From positions 171,358-235,357 of the forward strand of contig NZ_BAABFC010000010.1 in the NCBI RefSeq assembly GCF_039540575.1: 64,000 nt of DNA, read 5' to 3'. Made by a program: the position numbers and the translations under genes. Every line of letters starts with the position of its first letter. Position 1 is the first letter of the stretch. Origin of the DNA: Pseudaeromonas paramecii (lineage in GTDB: Bacteria; Pseudomonadota; Gammaproteobacteria; Enterobacterales; Aeromonadaceae). Positions 18,724 to 26,732 of the stretch are shown one piece after another. Under the pieces are notes generated by a model. The model was given only the letters and a program-made list of their open reading frames with translations, made no database searches and was not told the origin of the DNA.

Positions 18724-20990
18724 AGTGGCATCTGGTAACCGTAGGTAACCCCAACAGTGGCAAGACCTCGCTGTTCAATGCCCTCACCGGCGCCAACCAG
18801 CATGTGGGCAATTGGAGCGGCGTGACGGTCGACAAGAAGACCGGCGCCTTTGAACAGGATGGCGATCAGTTCGACATCGTCGATCTGCCGGGCATCTATG
18901 CCCTGGAGGGCCGGGATGCCTCGGTGGATGAGCAGGTGGCGCTCAATTACGTGCTGACCCATAAGCCGGATCTGGTGGTCAACGTGGTGGATGCCAGCAA
19001 CCTGGCGCGCTCCTTGTACCTGACCCTGCAGCTGCGGGAGCTGGGGCTGCCGCTGCTGGTGGTGCTCAACAAGTCCGATGTGGTGGCCAAGCGCCATCAG
19101 AGCATCGATGTCGAAGGCCTCAGTGCCGTGCTGGGCTGCCCCGTGGTGGCCCTGTCGGCCCACAACCGCAAGCAGACCCGTGGTCTCAAGGCCATGATGA
19201 GTGCCCTGATGGGCCAACCTCAGGCGCCGCTGGACAGCCTGCATTACGGCGACGAGCTGGAGCCGCTGATTGCCGAGCTGGCCGCCAGTCTGTCCCATCC
19301 CCATCTGGCGGCCCGCGGCTGTGCCTTGCGCCTGCTGGAGGAGGACGCCCGCCTGGCGGCCAACCTGCAGCTTGGCCAACCGGATCTGGTGACCAACCTG
19401 TGCAACCGGGCCAAGGCCCTGGTGGATCTGGATCTGCACCTGGCAGACGTGCGTTACGACTTCATTCATCAGCATTGCCAAGCCTGTCTCAAGCAACACG
19501 GCAAGTTGGGGGCCAGCGCCAGCGAGCGGCTGGATCGCTGGTTGCTCAATCGCTGGCTGGGGATCCCCATCTTCCTCGGTGTCATGTATCTGATGTTCAT
19601 GTTCGCCATCAATGTGGGCAGCGCCTTCATCGACTTTTTCGATATCCTGGCCGGCGCCCTGTTTGTCGATGGCAGCCGCCATCTGCTGGAAGGGCTGGGC
19701 ATGCCGGAGTGGCTGGTGGCGACTGTGTCTGACGGCTTCGGCAGTGGTATCCAGACGGTGGCCACCTTCATTCCCGTCATCGGCTTCCTGTTCCTGTTTC
19801 TCTCCATGCTGGAGGCGTCTGGCTATCTGGCCCGCGCCGCCTTCGTGGTGGATCGGTTGATGCGTTTTCTCGGGCTGCCGGGCAAGGCCTTCGTGCCCAT
19901 GCTGATGGGGTTTGGCTGTACCGTGCCGGCGGTCATGTCGGCGCGCACCCTCAACACGGAGCGGGAGCGCCTCATCACCTCCGCCATGGCGCCCTTCATG
20001 TCCTGCGGGGCCCGCTTGCCGGTGTATGCCCTGTTTGCGGTGGCCTTCTTCCCCGACTCGGGGCAGAACGTGGTGTTTGCCCTCTACCTCATCGGCATCC
20101 TGGTGGCGGTGCTCACCGGTTTGCTGCTGCGCCGGACCCTGCTGCCGGGCAAGAGCGAGTCCATGCTGATGGAGATGCCGGACTACGAGCTGCCCCGGCT
20201 GGGCAACATGCTGATCAAGACCTGGCACAAGCTGCGTGGCTTCGTGCTGGGCGCCGGCAAGACGATCGTTCTGGTGGTGGCGGTACTGAACCTGTTCAAC
20301 TCCCTCGGCACCGACGGCAGCTTTGGCCACCAGGATAGCGACAGCTCGGTGCTGAGCGTGGTGGCGAAGAAGGTGACGCCAGTGCTTTCACCGCTGGGGA
20401 TACAGCCGGATAACTGGCAGGCCACCGTCGGCATCATCACCGGGATCTTCGCCAAAGAGGCGGTGGTGGGTACCCTGAACAACCTCTACCAGACCCCGGG
20501 AGAGGAAGCAGCGGCCGAGTTTGATCTGCTGGCCAGCCTGCAAGAGGCGCTGGCCACCATTCCGGCCAACCTGGCGGGCATCAATGCGACCGACCCCATG
20601 GGGATCGAGCTGGGTGAGACCAGCGATCTGACCACGGCGGCCGAGGAGCAGGCGGTGGACGTCTCCATCTTCGGCAACATGCAGACCCACTTTGCCGGTG
20701 CCACCGGGGCCTTCGCCTACCTGCTGTTCGTGCTGCTGTACATGCCCTGTGCCGCCGCCATGGGGGCTCTGGTGCGGGAGACAGGCCGTAGCTGGGCGCT
20801 GTTCACCGCCATGTGGTGTAACCTGTGCGCCTTCATGGTATCGACCCTCTACTATCAGCTCAGTCATCTGACGGTGCATCCGGTGCAGAGCCTCAGCTGG
20901 CTGCTGGCCTATGGCCTGGCCTTGGGGGGCATCGTCTGGCTGTTGCGCCGCCGCGGTGAACGCCTGTCCCGCAAGGTGGTGTTGCTATGA
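18720..20990 (+). CDS. feoB: Ferrous iron transporter FeoB
   Basis: Inner-membrane Fe2+ transporter, 756 residues. The N-terminal G domain carries G1 G-N-P-N-S-G-K-T-S (residues 9-17), G2 G-N-W-S-G-V-T-V, G3 D-L-P-G-I-Y and G4 L-N-K-S-D. After a helical GDI-like linker come the Gate-motif membrane domains: P-V-I-G-F-L-F-L-F-L-S-M-L-E-x-S-G-Y, G-F-G-C-T-V-P-A with the conserved Cys, and the second half with G-I-F-A-K-E-A-V-V-G-T-L. It overlaps feoA and feoC by ATGA, forming a tight feoABC operon. Confidence 0.98.
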   Translation: MKWHLVTVGNPNSGKTSLFNALTGANQHVGNWSGVTVDKKTGAFEQDGDQFDIVDLPGIYALEGRDASVDEQVALNYVLTHKPDLVVNVVDASNLARSLYLTLQLRELGLPLLVVLNKSDVVAKRHQSIDVEGLSAVLGCPVVALSAHNRKQTRGLKAMMSALMGQPQAPLDSLHYGDELEPLIAELAASLSHPHLAARGCALRLLEEDARLAANLQLGQPDLVTNLCNRAKALVDLDLHLADVRYDFIHQHCQACLKQHGKLGASASERLDRWLLNRWLGIPIFLGVMYLMFMFAINVGSAFIDFFDILAGALFVDGSRHLLEGLGMPEWLVATVSDGFGSGIQTVATFIPVIGFLFLFLSMLEASGYLARAAFVVDRLMRFLGLPGKAFVPMLMGFGCTVPAVMSARTLNTERERLITSAMAPFMSCGARLPVYALFAVAFFPDSGQNVVFALYLIGILVAVLTGLLLRRTLLPGKSESMLMEMPDYELPRLGNMLIKTWHKLRGFVLGAGKTIVLVVAVLNLFNSLGTDGSFGHQDSDSSVLSVVAKKVTPVLSPLGIQPDNWQATVGIITGIFAKEAVVGTLNNLYQTPGEEAAAEFDLLASLQEALATIPANLAGINATDPMGIELGETSDLTTAAEEQAVDVSIFGNMQTHFAGATGAFAYLLFVLLYMPCAAAMGALVRETGRSWALFTAMWCNLCAFMVSTLYYQLSHLTVHPVQSLSWLLAYGLALGGIVWLLRRRGERLSRKVVLL

Positions 20991-21229
20991 TACTGCAGGA
21001 GGTGGGGCAGAGCCTGCAGACGGCGGGCCGCCTGAGTCAGAAGGAGCTGGCCCGGCGTCACCGGATCCCGGAGGGCATGCTCGAGGGCATCATGGGGGTG
21101 TGGATGCGCAAGGGGCGGGTGCGCAAATGCCAGACCGGCGGCTGTCATGGCGGTTGCTGTAGCCAGCAGGCCGAGGTGATATACGAATGGTTGCCCGAGG
21201 GCCAGATTGGCCTGGTGGTCTCCCCCTGA
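20987..21229 (+). CDS. feoC: FeoC-like transcriptional regulator/FeoB stabiliser
   Basis: 80-residue winged-helix protein. The HTH is in the first 45 residues (G-R-L-S-Q-K-E-L-A-R-R). The wing holds four cysteines, Cys48, Cys53, Cys57 and Cys58, spaced C-x4-C-x3-C-C; Cys-rich wings of this kind bind an oxygen-sensitive Fe-S cluster in enterobacterial FeoC and protect FeoB from FtsH. Overlaps feoB by four bases. The adjacent Cys57-Cys58 pair is not the usual spacing. Confidence 0.85.
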   Translation: MILQEVGQSLQTAGRLSQKELARRHRIPEGMLEGIMGVWMRKGRVRKCQTGGCHGGCCSQQAEVIYEWLPEGQIGLVVSP

Positions 21230-21249
21230 TCCCCTAACGGGGTATACTG

Positions 21250-21283
21250 CGGGCTCCCTGTGCTGACATGGAGCCCGTTTTTT
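21250..21283 (+). terminator. feoABC terminator overlapping the yfcE ribosome site
   Basis: Stem CGGGCTCC/GGAGCCCG (21250-21257, 21270-21277) followed by six T that end directly at the yfcE ATG. The descending arm contains the GGAG of yfcE. A TATACT box (21243-21248) just upstream could start a yfcE transcript lacking most of the first arm. Confidence 0.8.
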
Positions 21284-21835
21284 ATGCGTCTTGCCCTGCT
21301 TTCCGACATTCATGGCGATCTGGTGGCCCTGGATCACGCCCTGCTGCAACTGGCCGCCTGGCAACCCGACTATTACCTGCTGCTGGGGGATCTGCTCAAT
21401 CACGGCCCCCGCAATCCGGTGCCGGCCGGCTATGACCCCCAGGGGGTGGCGGCGCGGCTCAATGGGCTGCGGCAGCAGATCATCGCGGTACGCGGCAACT
21501 GCGACAGCGAAGTGGATCAGATGCTGCTGCAGTTTCCCGCCCTGGCATCCCATAACCAATTGCTGGTGGATGGCCACCGCTTCTTCATGACCCACGGTCA
21601 CTGCCTGGCGGAGGAGAGCCTGCCGCTGACGGCGCGGGATCTGCTGCTCACCGGCCATACCCACAAGCTGCATTGGCAGAAGGATGGCCATGGTCCCATG
21701 CGCTTCAACCCCGGCTCCCTAGCCATGCCGCGGGAGGGGCAGCCCGCCAGCTACGGCCGCTACGAGGCGGATTGTCTGACCCTGGTGGAGCGAGAAAGCG
21801 GCGCCGTGCTGGCGCAGTACAGCCTGACGGACTAA
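21284..21835 (+). CDS. yfcE: Phosphodiesterase YfcE
   Basis: Mn2+-dependent phosphodiesterase of the MJ0936/YfcE group, 183 residues, matching E. coli YfcE in length. All metallophosphatase motifs are present: S-D-I-H-G-D, G-D-L-L-N-H-G-P-R-N, G-N-C-D-S-E-V-D-Q-M-L-L, T-H-G-H and G-H-T-H-K. ATG 21284 agrees with the family N-terminus; the GGAG nine bases upstream lies in the feo terminator stem. Its stop overlaps the convergent hdfR stop by four bases. Confidence 0.94.
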   Translation: MRLALLSDIHGDLVALDHALLQLAAWQPDYYLLLGDLLNHGPRNPVPAGYDPQGVAARLNGLRQQIIAVRGNCDSEVDQMLLQFPALASHNQLLVDGHRFFMTHGHCLAEESLPLTARDLLLTGHTHKLHWQKDGHGPMRFNPGSLAMPREGQPASYGRYEADCLTLVERESGAVLAQYSLTD

Positions 21836-22686
21836 CGGCGAGCGCCGAAGATGAGCGGGGCGGCCAGCAGGTTGCCCAGCCGCTCCTCCTGATCAAAGCC
21901 ATGGCGATAGGCCAGGTACAGGGGGCGGATCAGGGTGGGGGCGCCGTCCACCAGGTGCAGCTGCCCTTGCTTGAGGGCCGGGCTTGCCAGGTGGCGGGGT
22001 AAATAGGCGATGCCGCCGTGGGCCAACAGGTGTTGCAGGGCCTGGCTGACGGAGGCGGTGTGCAGGGTGGGGCTGCGTTGCAGCAACTCGCTAGGGATCC
22101 CCTGCTGAGTGCTCTGCTGACCGCACTCGAGCCAGATAAGGGGCTGGCTGGCGGCCTGTTCCAGATTGAGCTGCGGGGTGCGACTCACCAGGGTCAGCTG
22201 GTACTCGGCCAGGGGACGCACCGTCACCTCGTCTATCTTGCTGGGTTCGGCAAGGATGGCCAGATCCAGGGTCCGCTCCAGCAACTGACGACAGAGTTGT
22301 TCGCGGTTGGCGGTTTCCAGGCGCAAGGCCGGTTGGCTACCCTGGGCAAACCAGTGATCCAGCCAGGCCTGCAGGCCCATCTCCCAGCAAAACAGGGGGG
22401 CGCCGACCGCCAGCAGTTGCTGTTGGGCCTGATCCCGGGCCAGCTCCAACTTGGCGCGGCCCAGGGTCAGTAAGATGCTCTCGGCGTAGGGAATGAGATG
22501 TTGACCGGCGGCGGTCAGCTGGATGTTATTCCGATGGCGGGCAAACAGGGTGACCCCCAGTTGCTGCTCCAGCTGTCGGATCCGGAAACTGACCGCCGAC
22601 TGGGTCAGATACAGGTTTTCTGCGGCACGACCAAAATGGCGAGTCTTGCTGACCTCGATAAAGGTACGCAGCAGATCTGTATCCAT
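21832..22686 (-). CDS. hdfR: LysR-type regulator HdfR
   Basis: 284-residue LysR-type regulator; E. coli HdfR represses flhDC. The N-terminal winged HTH is close to HdfR: M-D-T-D-L-L-R-T-F-I-E-V, R-H-F-G-R-A-A-E-N-L-Y-L-T-Q-S-A-V-S-F-R-I-R-Q-L-E. The C-terminal periplasmic-binding-like domain is more divergent. The ATG overlaps the stop of maoP (TAATG), so the two are translationally coupled. In E. coli the two genes are neighbours but divergent. Confidence 0.9.
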   Translation of the reverse strand: MDTDLLRTFIEVSKTRHFGRAAENLYLTQSAVSFRIRQLEQQLGVTLFARHRNNIQLTAAGQHLIPYAESILLTLGRAKLELARDQAQQQLLAVGAPLFCWEMGLQAWLDHWFAQGSQPALRLETANREQLCRQLLERTLDLAILAEPSKIDEVTVRPLAEYQLTLVSRTPQLNLEQAASQPLIWLECGQQSTQQGIPSELLQRSPTLHTASVSQALQHLLAHGGIAYLPRHLASPALKQGQLHLVDGAPTLIRPLYLAYRHGFDQEERLGNLLAAPLIFGARR

Positions 22687-23027
22687 TACTCCAGGGACTC
22701 GTCCACAGTGTCGAAGCTGCCGCTGTCATCGCCACCGGAACCGGAGGCGGTGCACAGGCGATGTACCCGACGGGGTCCGATGACCTTCAGGTACTTCAAC
22801 CACACCTTGGCGTAGAGGTGGCCGCTGGCATCCCCCTGTTGCACCCTCTCCAGAAAGCTGGTTTCTAGCTCATCCTGGGGCTGTGTCTTGCCTTGGTAGA
22901 GACTGAGCATGGCGTGGCCATGCCGTTCGAGCAGGTCGGCTTCAGCGACGGTGAATTCGCCACTGCGGCGGATACCCCGGGGAAAGTGTTGCAAGTCATT
23001 AAAGCGCTTATCAGTTTCGAAGCTCAT
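22686..23027 (-). CDS. maoP: MaoP (YifE) family macrodomain Ori protein
   Basis: 113-residue DUF413-type protein; in E. coli MaoP, with the maoS site, constrains the Ori macrodomain. Conserved core: F-P-R-G-I-R-R-S-G-E-F-T-V-A-E-A-D-L-L-E-R-H-G and W-L-K-Y-L-K. A Ser/Asp/Gly-rich acidic tail follows. ATG 23027 gives the family length; an upstream in-frame ATG at 23042 has no better ribosome site. Operonic with hdfR. Confidence 0.9.
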   Translation of the reverse strand: MSFETDKRFNDLQHFPRGIRRSGEFTVAEADLLERHGHAMLSLYQGKTQPQDELETSFLERVQQGDASGHLYAKVWLKYLKVIGPRRVHRLCTASGSGGDDSGSFDTVDESLE

Positions 23028-23216
23028 GATGCTCGTATTCATTGTTGGTGGAACTGTCGCGGGCAAGTATGTTCAGGGGGCAACAGACTTAAAAATCGAG
23101 TTTTTTCATTTTACGATAAAAAAAATTAATCAAAAACGCGGGGCAACACAAAAGACTCACAATTGACCCTTCTTGATGGTCCTGTGCAGTAAAAACGACT
23201 GAAAAAAACACTAAAA

Positions 23217-23242
23217 AGGCCATTCCCTGGTAGGAATGGCCT
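23217..23242 (-). terminator. Intrinsic terminator of nagBAC
   Basis: Minus strand: stem AGGCCATTCC/GGAATGGCCT with a six-base loop and a TTTTTAG tail, immediately after nagC. Confidence 0.9.
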
Positions 23243-23265
23243 GTGCGACCACGCTGGTAGGGCCA

Positions 23266-24489
23266 TTATTCCGTTACCGAGGGGGTCATCAACCGTTGCA
23301 GCAGATCGCTTTCGTACAAGGCCCGCTTGATCAGGGCATAGCCACCAATGGTACCGGCATGCTGAAAACGGGCTAGCTCAATAGGCAAGTCTTGATGAAA
23401 ACTCGGCAGGGATTGTTGGTCGATACAGCGTTGTAATACGGGCCAGAGAATGTCCCGACACTGCATTATCTCACCGGCGAGCAGCAGTTTTTGCGGATTG
23501 AACAGGTTGACCATGATGGCCAGGGTGCGTCCCAGCTGCTCAGCGGCGTGCTCCAGCACATGGCGTGCCAAGGGGTCGCCCGCCTGAGCCGCCTGGCAGA
23601 GCGCCTCTATGGTGAGGTTATCCGCCGCAAGCTGGCTGGGATGTCCTTGGGCCAACAATTGCGCCGTGCGACCCAGGATGGCGGGATTGGCCACTATGGT
23701 TTCCAGACAGCCGAAGTTGCCGCAATGACAGCGCTGGCCAAATGGCTCCACCTGTATGTGACCGATTTCCCCGACGTTGCTGTTCTTGCCCAAGAAGATT
23801 CGGCCGTTGCTGAGGATACCCGCGCCGGTTCCCTGGTGTACGCTCACCAGGATGGCATCGTGACAGCCCTGGGCGGCGCCTATCAGGTGCTCTGCCAGGG
23901 CATGGGCGCGGGTGTCGTTGCCCAGGTAGACCGGCAACCCTAAGCGTTCGGCCAGCCAGGGGCCCAGGGCCAGCTCCCGGAGCTGGTAGCGGGGCATGTA
24001 AAACACCATACCCTGCTGTGGGTCGATCAGACCCGGCATGGTCAGGCCGACCGCGATCAGCCGCTGCAGTCGTTGGCCATATTGCGCGATAAAGTCACCC
24101 AGGGTCTGCAGCAACTGGTCCATAACGGCCTGCTGCTCTGTGACTGAGACCGGCCACTGCTGGTTGGCCAGCTCCTCCCCCTTCAGGTTGTAGAGGCTTA
24201 GCTGCAGTCTGTCCCGTCCCAGTCGTCCGGCCACCAAGCCGAGCGTCTCATCCTGGCAGGCGAGGGCAATGGCCGGACGCCCGCCTGTGGGGGTGGACTC
24301 CTCCAACTCACGGATCAGACCGGCCTCCAGCAACTGACGGCTGAGCTTGGTGATGCTGGCCGGCGCCAGGGCGGAGAGTTCCGCCAGCCGAACCCGGGAG
24401 AGGGGACCCTGCTCATTGATGAGCCGGTAAACCAGGGCCGAGTTGACCTGCTTGACCTGCTCTACATTGGCGACCTGGGAGAGTGTCAT
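23266..24489 (-). CDS. nagC: N-acetylglucosamine repressor NagC
   Basis: ROK-family repressor, 407 residues, inactivated by GlcNAc-6-phosphate. N-terminal winged HTH: V-K-Q-V-N-S-A-L-V-Y-R-L-I-N, L-A-P-A-S-I-T-K-L-S-R-Q-L. ROK body: R-G-x-G-A-G-I-type loop (H-Q-G-T-G-A-G-I-L-S-N-G-R-I-F-L-G), zinc site C-H-C-G-N-F-G-C-L-E-T, and F-N-P-Q-K-L-L-L-A-G-E-I. NagC rather than Mlc is favoured by N-V-G-E-I-G-H-I-Q-V-E-P and by context. Overlaps nagA by ATGA; paired operators upstream of nagB would give autoregulation. Confidence 0.95.
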   Translation of the reverse strand: MTLSQVANVEQVKQVNSALVYRLINEQGPLSRVRLAELSALAPASITKLSRQLLEAGLIRELEESTPTGGRPAIALACQDETLGLVAGRLGRDRLQLSLYNLKGEELANQQWPVSVTEQQAVMDQLLQTLGDFIAQYGQRLQRLIAVGLTMPGLIDPQQGMVFYMPRYQLRELALGPWLAERLGLPVYLGNDTRAHALAEHLIGAAQGCHDAILVSVHQGTGAGILSNGRIFLGKNSNVGEIGHIQVEPFGQRCHCGNFGCLETIVANPAILGRTAQLLAQGHPSQLAADNLTIEALCQAAQAGDPLARHVLEHAAEQLGRTLAIMVNLFNPQKLLLAGEIMQCRDILWPVLQRCIDQQSLPSFHQDLPIELARFQHAGTIGGYALIKRALYESDLLQRLMTPSVTE

Positions 24490-25637
24490 GGTGTTTGCTC
24501 TTGGTAGTGGCCCTTGACCACGGTGGCACGCACGTGGAAGTCATCGTCAAACAGGGTCAGGTTGGCCAGCATGCCCACGGCAATGCTGCCGAGGCGATCC
24601 GCCACCCCCAAAGCCCGGGCGGGATACAGCGAGGCCATGCGCAGGGCTTCATCCAGCGGCAGGCCTACATGCCGTACCAGATTGGCCACGCCTTCCATCA
24701 TGGTGAGGGCTGAACCGCCCAGGGTGCCATTGGCATCGATACACTTGCCGTCCCGATAGAACACCTGGGTGCCACAAAAGTCGAACTGTTCGAAGCCGGC
24801 GGGTGCTCCCGCCGGTGCCACCGCATCGGTCACCAGACACAGACGTTCGCCCATTACCTTGTGGGCCAGCCGGACATTTGCCCAGTGCACATGGTGACCA
24901 TCCACGACTATGCCGGCATAGACACTCGGGTGATCGTAGATGGCGCCCACCACGCCGGGCTCCCGGCCGTTGAGGGTGGGGGTCATGGCATTGTACAGAT
25001 GGGTGGCAAAGCCGATGCCCGCGGCAAAACCGGCCATGGTCTCTTGATAATTGGCGGCACTGTGGCCCAGGGCCACCAGTATGCCGGCCTCTGTCAGGCG
25101 TTGGATGTGTGCGGGACGGTTCTGCTCGGGGGCCAGGGTGACTTTACGCAGCCAGGGTGCTTGCTGGCAGAGAAAGTCTATCATGCTGTCGTCCGGATGA
25201 CGCAGCTGCGCCAGCGGGTGTATGCCCTTGCGCTGAGGATTGGTGTAGGGACCTTCCAGGTGCATGCCTAGCACCAAGTCGGGTTGTGCCGTCATGAACG
25301 CCTGCACGGCCCCCAGGGCGGTTCGAATCGTCTCATCCGGTGCACTGATCAGGGTGGGCAGGAAGCTGGTGGTACCGCTGCGCAGGTTGGCCTCGTGCAT
25401 GGTTTGCAGGGTGGCCTGATTCGGTGTGTTGTTAAACAAGACACCGCCACAACCGTTGAGCTGCAGATCGATGAAGCCGGCGGTGAGGTGGCCGCCGGCC
25501 AGCTCACGCCGGGGTAGGCTGGGATCCAGCTTGTCCAGCGGCAGCAGGCCGGCGATCCGGTCGTCCTCAATCAGCAGCGCATGGTCGCTAAGACTCTGGC
25601 TACCTGTATGTATCTGGGCATGGGTGAGTGCGTACAT
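24486..25637 (-). CDS. nagA: N-acetylglucosamine-6-phosphate deacetylase
   Basis: Amidohydrolase that deacetylates GlcNAc-6-phosphate to glucosamine-6-phosphate. 383 residues. Seen: F-I-D-L-Q-L-N-G-C-G-G-V-L-F-N, G-M-H-L-E-G-P-Y (metal-binding Glu), L-G-H-S-A-A-N-Y, A-T-H-L-Y-N-A-M-T, D-G-H-H-V-H and the catalytic Asp in L-V-T-D-A-V-A-P-A-G. The operon order nagB-nagA-nagC is as in E. coli, but nagD is absent. Confidence 0.97.
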   Translation of the reverse strand: MYALTHAQIHTGSQSLSDHALLIEDDRIAGLLPLDKLDPSLPRRELAGGHLTAGFIDLQLNGCGGVLFNNTPNQATLQTMHEANLRSGTTSFLPTLISAPDETIRTALGAVQAFMTAQPDLVLGMHLEGPYTNPQRKGIHPLAQLRHPDDSMIDFLCQQAPWLRKVTLAPEQNRPAHIQRLTEAGILVALGHSAANYQETMAGFAAGIGFATHLYNAMTPTLNGREPGVVGAIYDHPSVYAGIVVDGHHVHWANVRLAHKVMGERLCLVTDAVAPAGAPAGFEQFDFCGTQVFYRDGKCIDANGTLGGSALTMMEGVANLVRHVGLPLDEALRMASLYPARALGVADRLGSIAVGMLANLTLFDDDFHVRATVVKGHYQEQTP

Positions 25638-25663
25638 ACTACTTCCTGTATTGCTCCTGGGGT

Positions 25664-26464
25664 TTAGAGGCGCTTGATGTTCTCGGCTTCCAACTCCTGA
25701 AAATATCGAACCGTCTTGACCTTGAGCTCCATGGTGCAGGCCTCATCGCAGACGATCAGGCTCTTGGGGTGCAGCTGCAGGGTGGAGATGGTCCACATAT
25801 GGTTGACGCTGCCTTCCACCGCCGCCTGCAGGGCCAAGGCCTTGGCGTGACCGGTCACCAGTATCATGATCTCTTCGGCATCCATCAGGGTGCCAACCCC
25901 CACCGTCAGGGCCAGCTTGGGCACCTGCTGCATGTCACCGTCAAAGAAGCGGGCATTGGCCAGCCGGGTGTCTTCGGTAAGGGTCTTGATCCGCGTACGG
26001 GAGTTCAGCGAGGAGGCCGGTTCATTGAAGGCAATGTGACCATCGTTGCCGACGCCGCCCATAAAGAGGTGGATTTTGCCATAACGGCGGATTTTTTCCT
26101 CATACCCTTGGCATTCGGCCAGCAGATCCGGGGCATTGCCATCCAGCAGATGGATATTCTCGTCGCGCAAGTCCACATGGGAGAAGAAATTGTCATACAT
26201 GAAGCGCCGGTAGCTCTGCGGGTGTTCTGCCGGCAGCCCTACGTACTCATCCATGTTGAAGGTCACCACGTTGGCAAAACTGACGTCACCTTGCTGATAC
26301 AGCTGGATTAGCCGGCGATAGGTGCTCAGGGGGGTGCCGCCGGTGGGTAGGCCCAAGACGAAGGGCCGCTCCGGGGTCGGGGCAAAGGCCTTGATGCGAT
26401 CCACTATGTAACGGGCGGACCAGAGGCCGACTTGGTCGGCTTGCTTGAGGGGGATGAGGCGCAT
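25664..26464 (-). CDS. nagB: Glucosamine-6-phosphate deaminase
   Basis: Converts glucosamine-6-phosphate to fructose-6-phosphate and ammonia. 266 residues, same as E. coli NagB. Motifs: V-L-G-L-P-T-G-G-T-P (phosphate loop), F-N-M-D-E-Y-V-G-L (catalytic Asp), S-Y-R-R-F-M-Y-D-N-F-F, and F-M-G-G-V-G-N-D-G-H-I-A-F-N-E-P. First gene of the minus-strand nagBAC operon, divergent from nagE across a shared control region. Confidence 0.97.
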   Translation of the reverse strand: MRLIPLKQADQVGLWSARYIVDRIKAFAPTPERPFVLGLPTGGTPLSTYRRLIQLYQQGDVSFANVVTFNMDEYVGLPAEHPQSYRRFMYDNFFSHVDLRDENIHLLDGNAPDLLAECQGYEEKIRRYGKIHLFMGGVGNDGHIAFNEPASSLNSRTRIKTLTEDTRLANARFFDGDMQQVPKLALTVGVGTLMDAEEIMILVTGHAKALALQAAVEGSVNHMWTISTLQLHPKSLIVCDEACTMELKVKTVRYFQELEAENIKRL

Positions 26465-26486
26465 GAGATTCTCCTGCTACGGTTGA

Positions 26487-26506
26487 TATTTTACATGGTG
26501 AAATAA
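26487..26506. promoter_or_regulatory. NagC operator 1 (nagB side)
   Basis: TATTTTACATGGTGAAATAA; read on the minus strand it begins TTATTTCACC. AT-rich TTATT/AATAA ends match known NagC/Mlc sites. It lies 23 bases before the nagB start. Confidence 0.8.
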
Positions 26507-26551
26507 TATCGCAAAAAATGCCAGTTCAATCTTGGTGTAATGGCGCCTCAT

Positions 26552-26610
26552 TGTGATGAGAATCTAAATATAGGCGTTATTGCGCGCTGTAAACCGTGAT
26601 TTTTATCACG
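26552..26610. promoter_or_regulatory. CRP sites between the NagC operators
   Basis: A strong site CGTGA-TTTTTA-TCACG at 26595-26610 and a weaker TGTGA-TGAGAA-TCTAA at 26552-26567. E. coli also has a CRP site between its nagB and nagE operators. The strong dyad is near the expected nagE promoter. Confidence 0.7.
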
Positions 26611-26623
26611 CAGAAGCAATCTA

Positions 26624-26642
26624 TATTTGCGAAGTGAAATAA
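26624..26642. promoter_or_regulatory. NagC operator 2 (nagE side)
   Basis: TATTTGCGAAGTGAAATAA, on the minus strand TTATTTCACTTCGCAAATA, very close to the NagC/Mlc consensus. Centre is about 136.5 bases from operator 1. Confidence 0.85.
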
Positions 26643-26732
26643 GTGTGGTTACCTTGGATGACAGGAGCCAGATTGCAGGCTCTACAAGCCGGTTTCATAC
26701 CGGGCAATCTGAATAACAGTGAGGATGTGGAT

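Noticed and set aside
18474..20330. 618-codon minus-strand frame opposite feoAB
   Set aside because: Gln/His-rich shadow, no start signal, feoAB unmistakable on the other strand.
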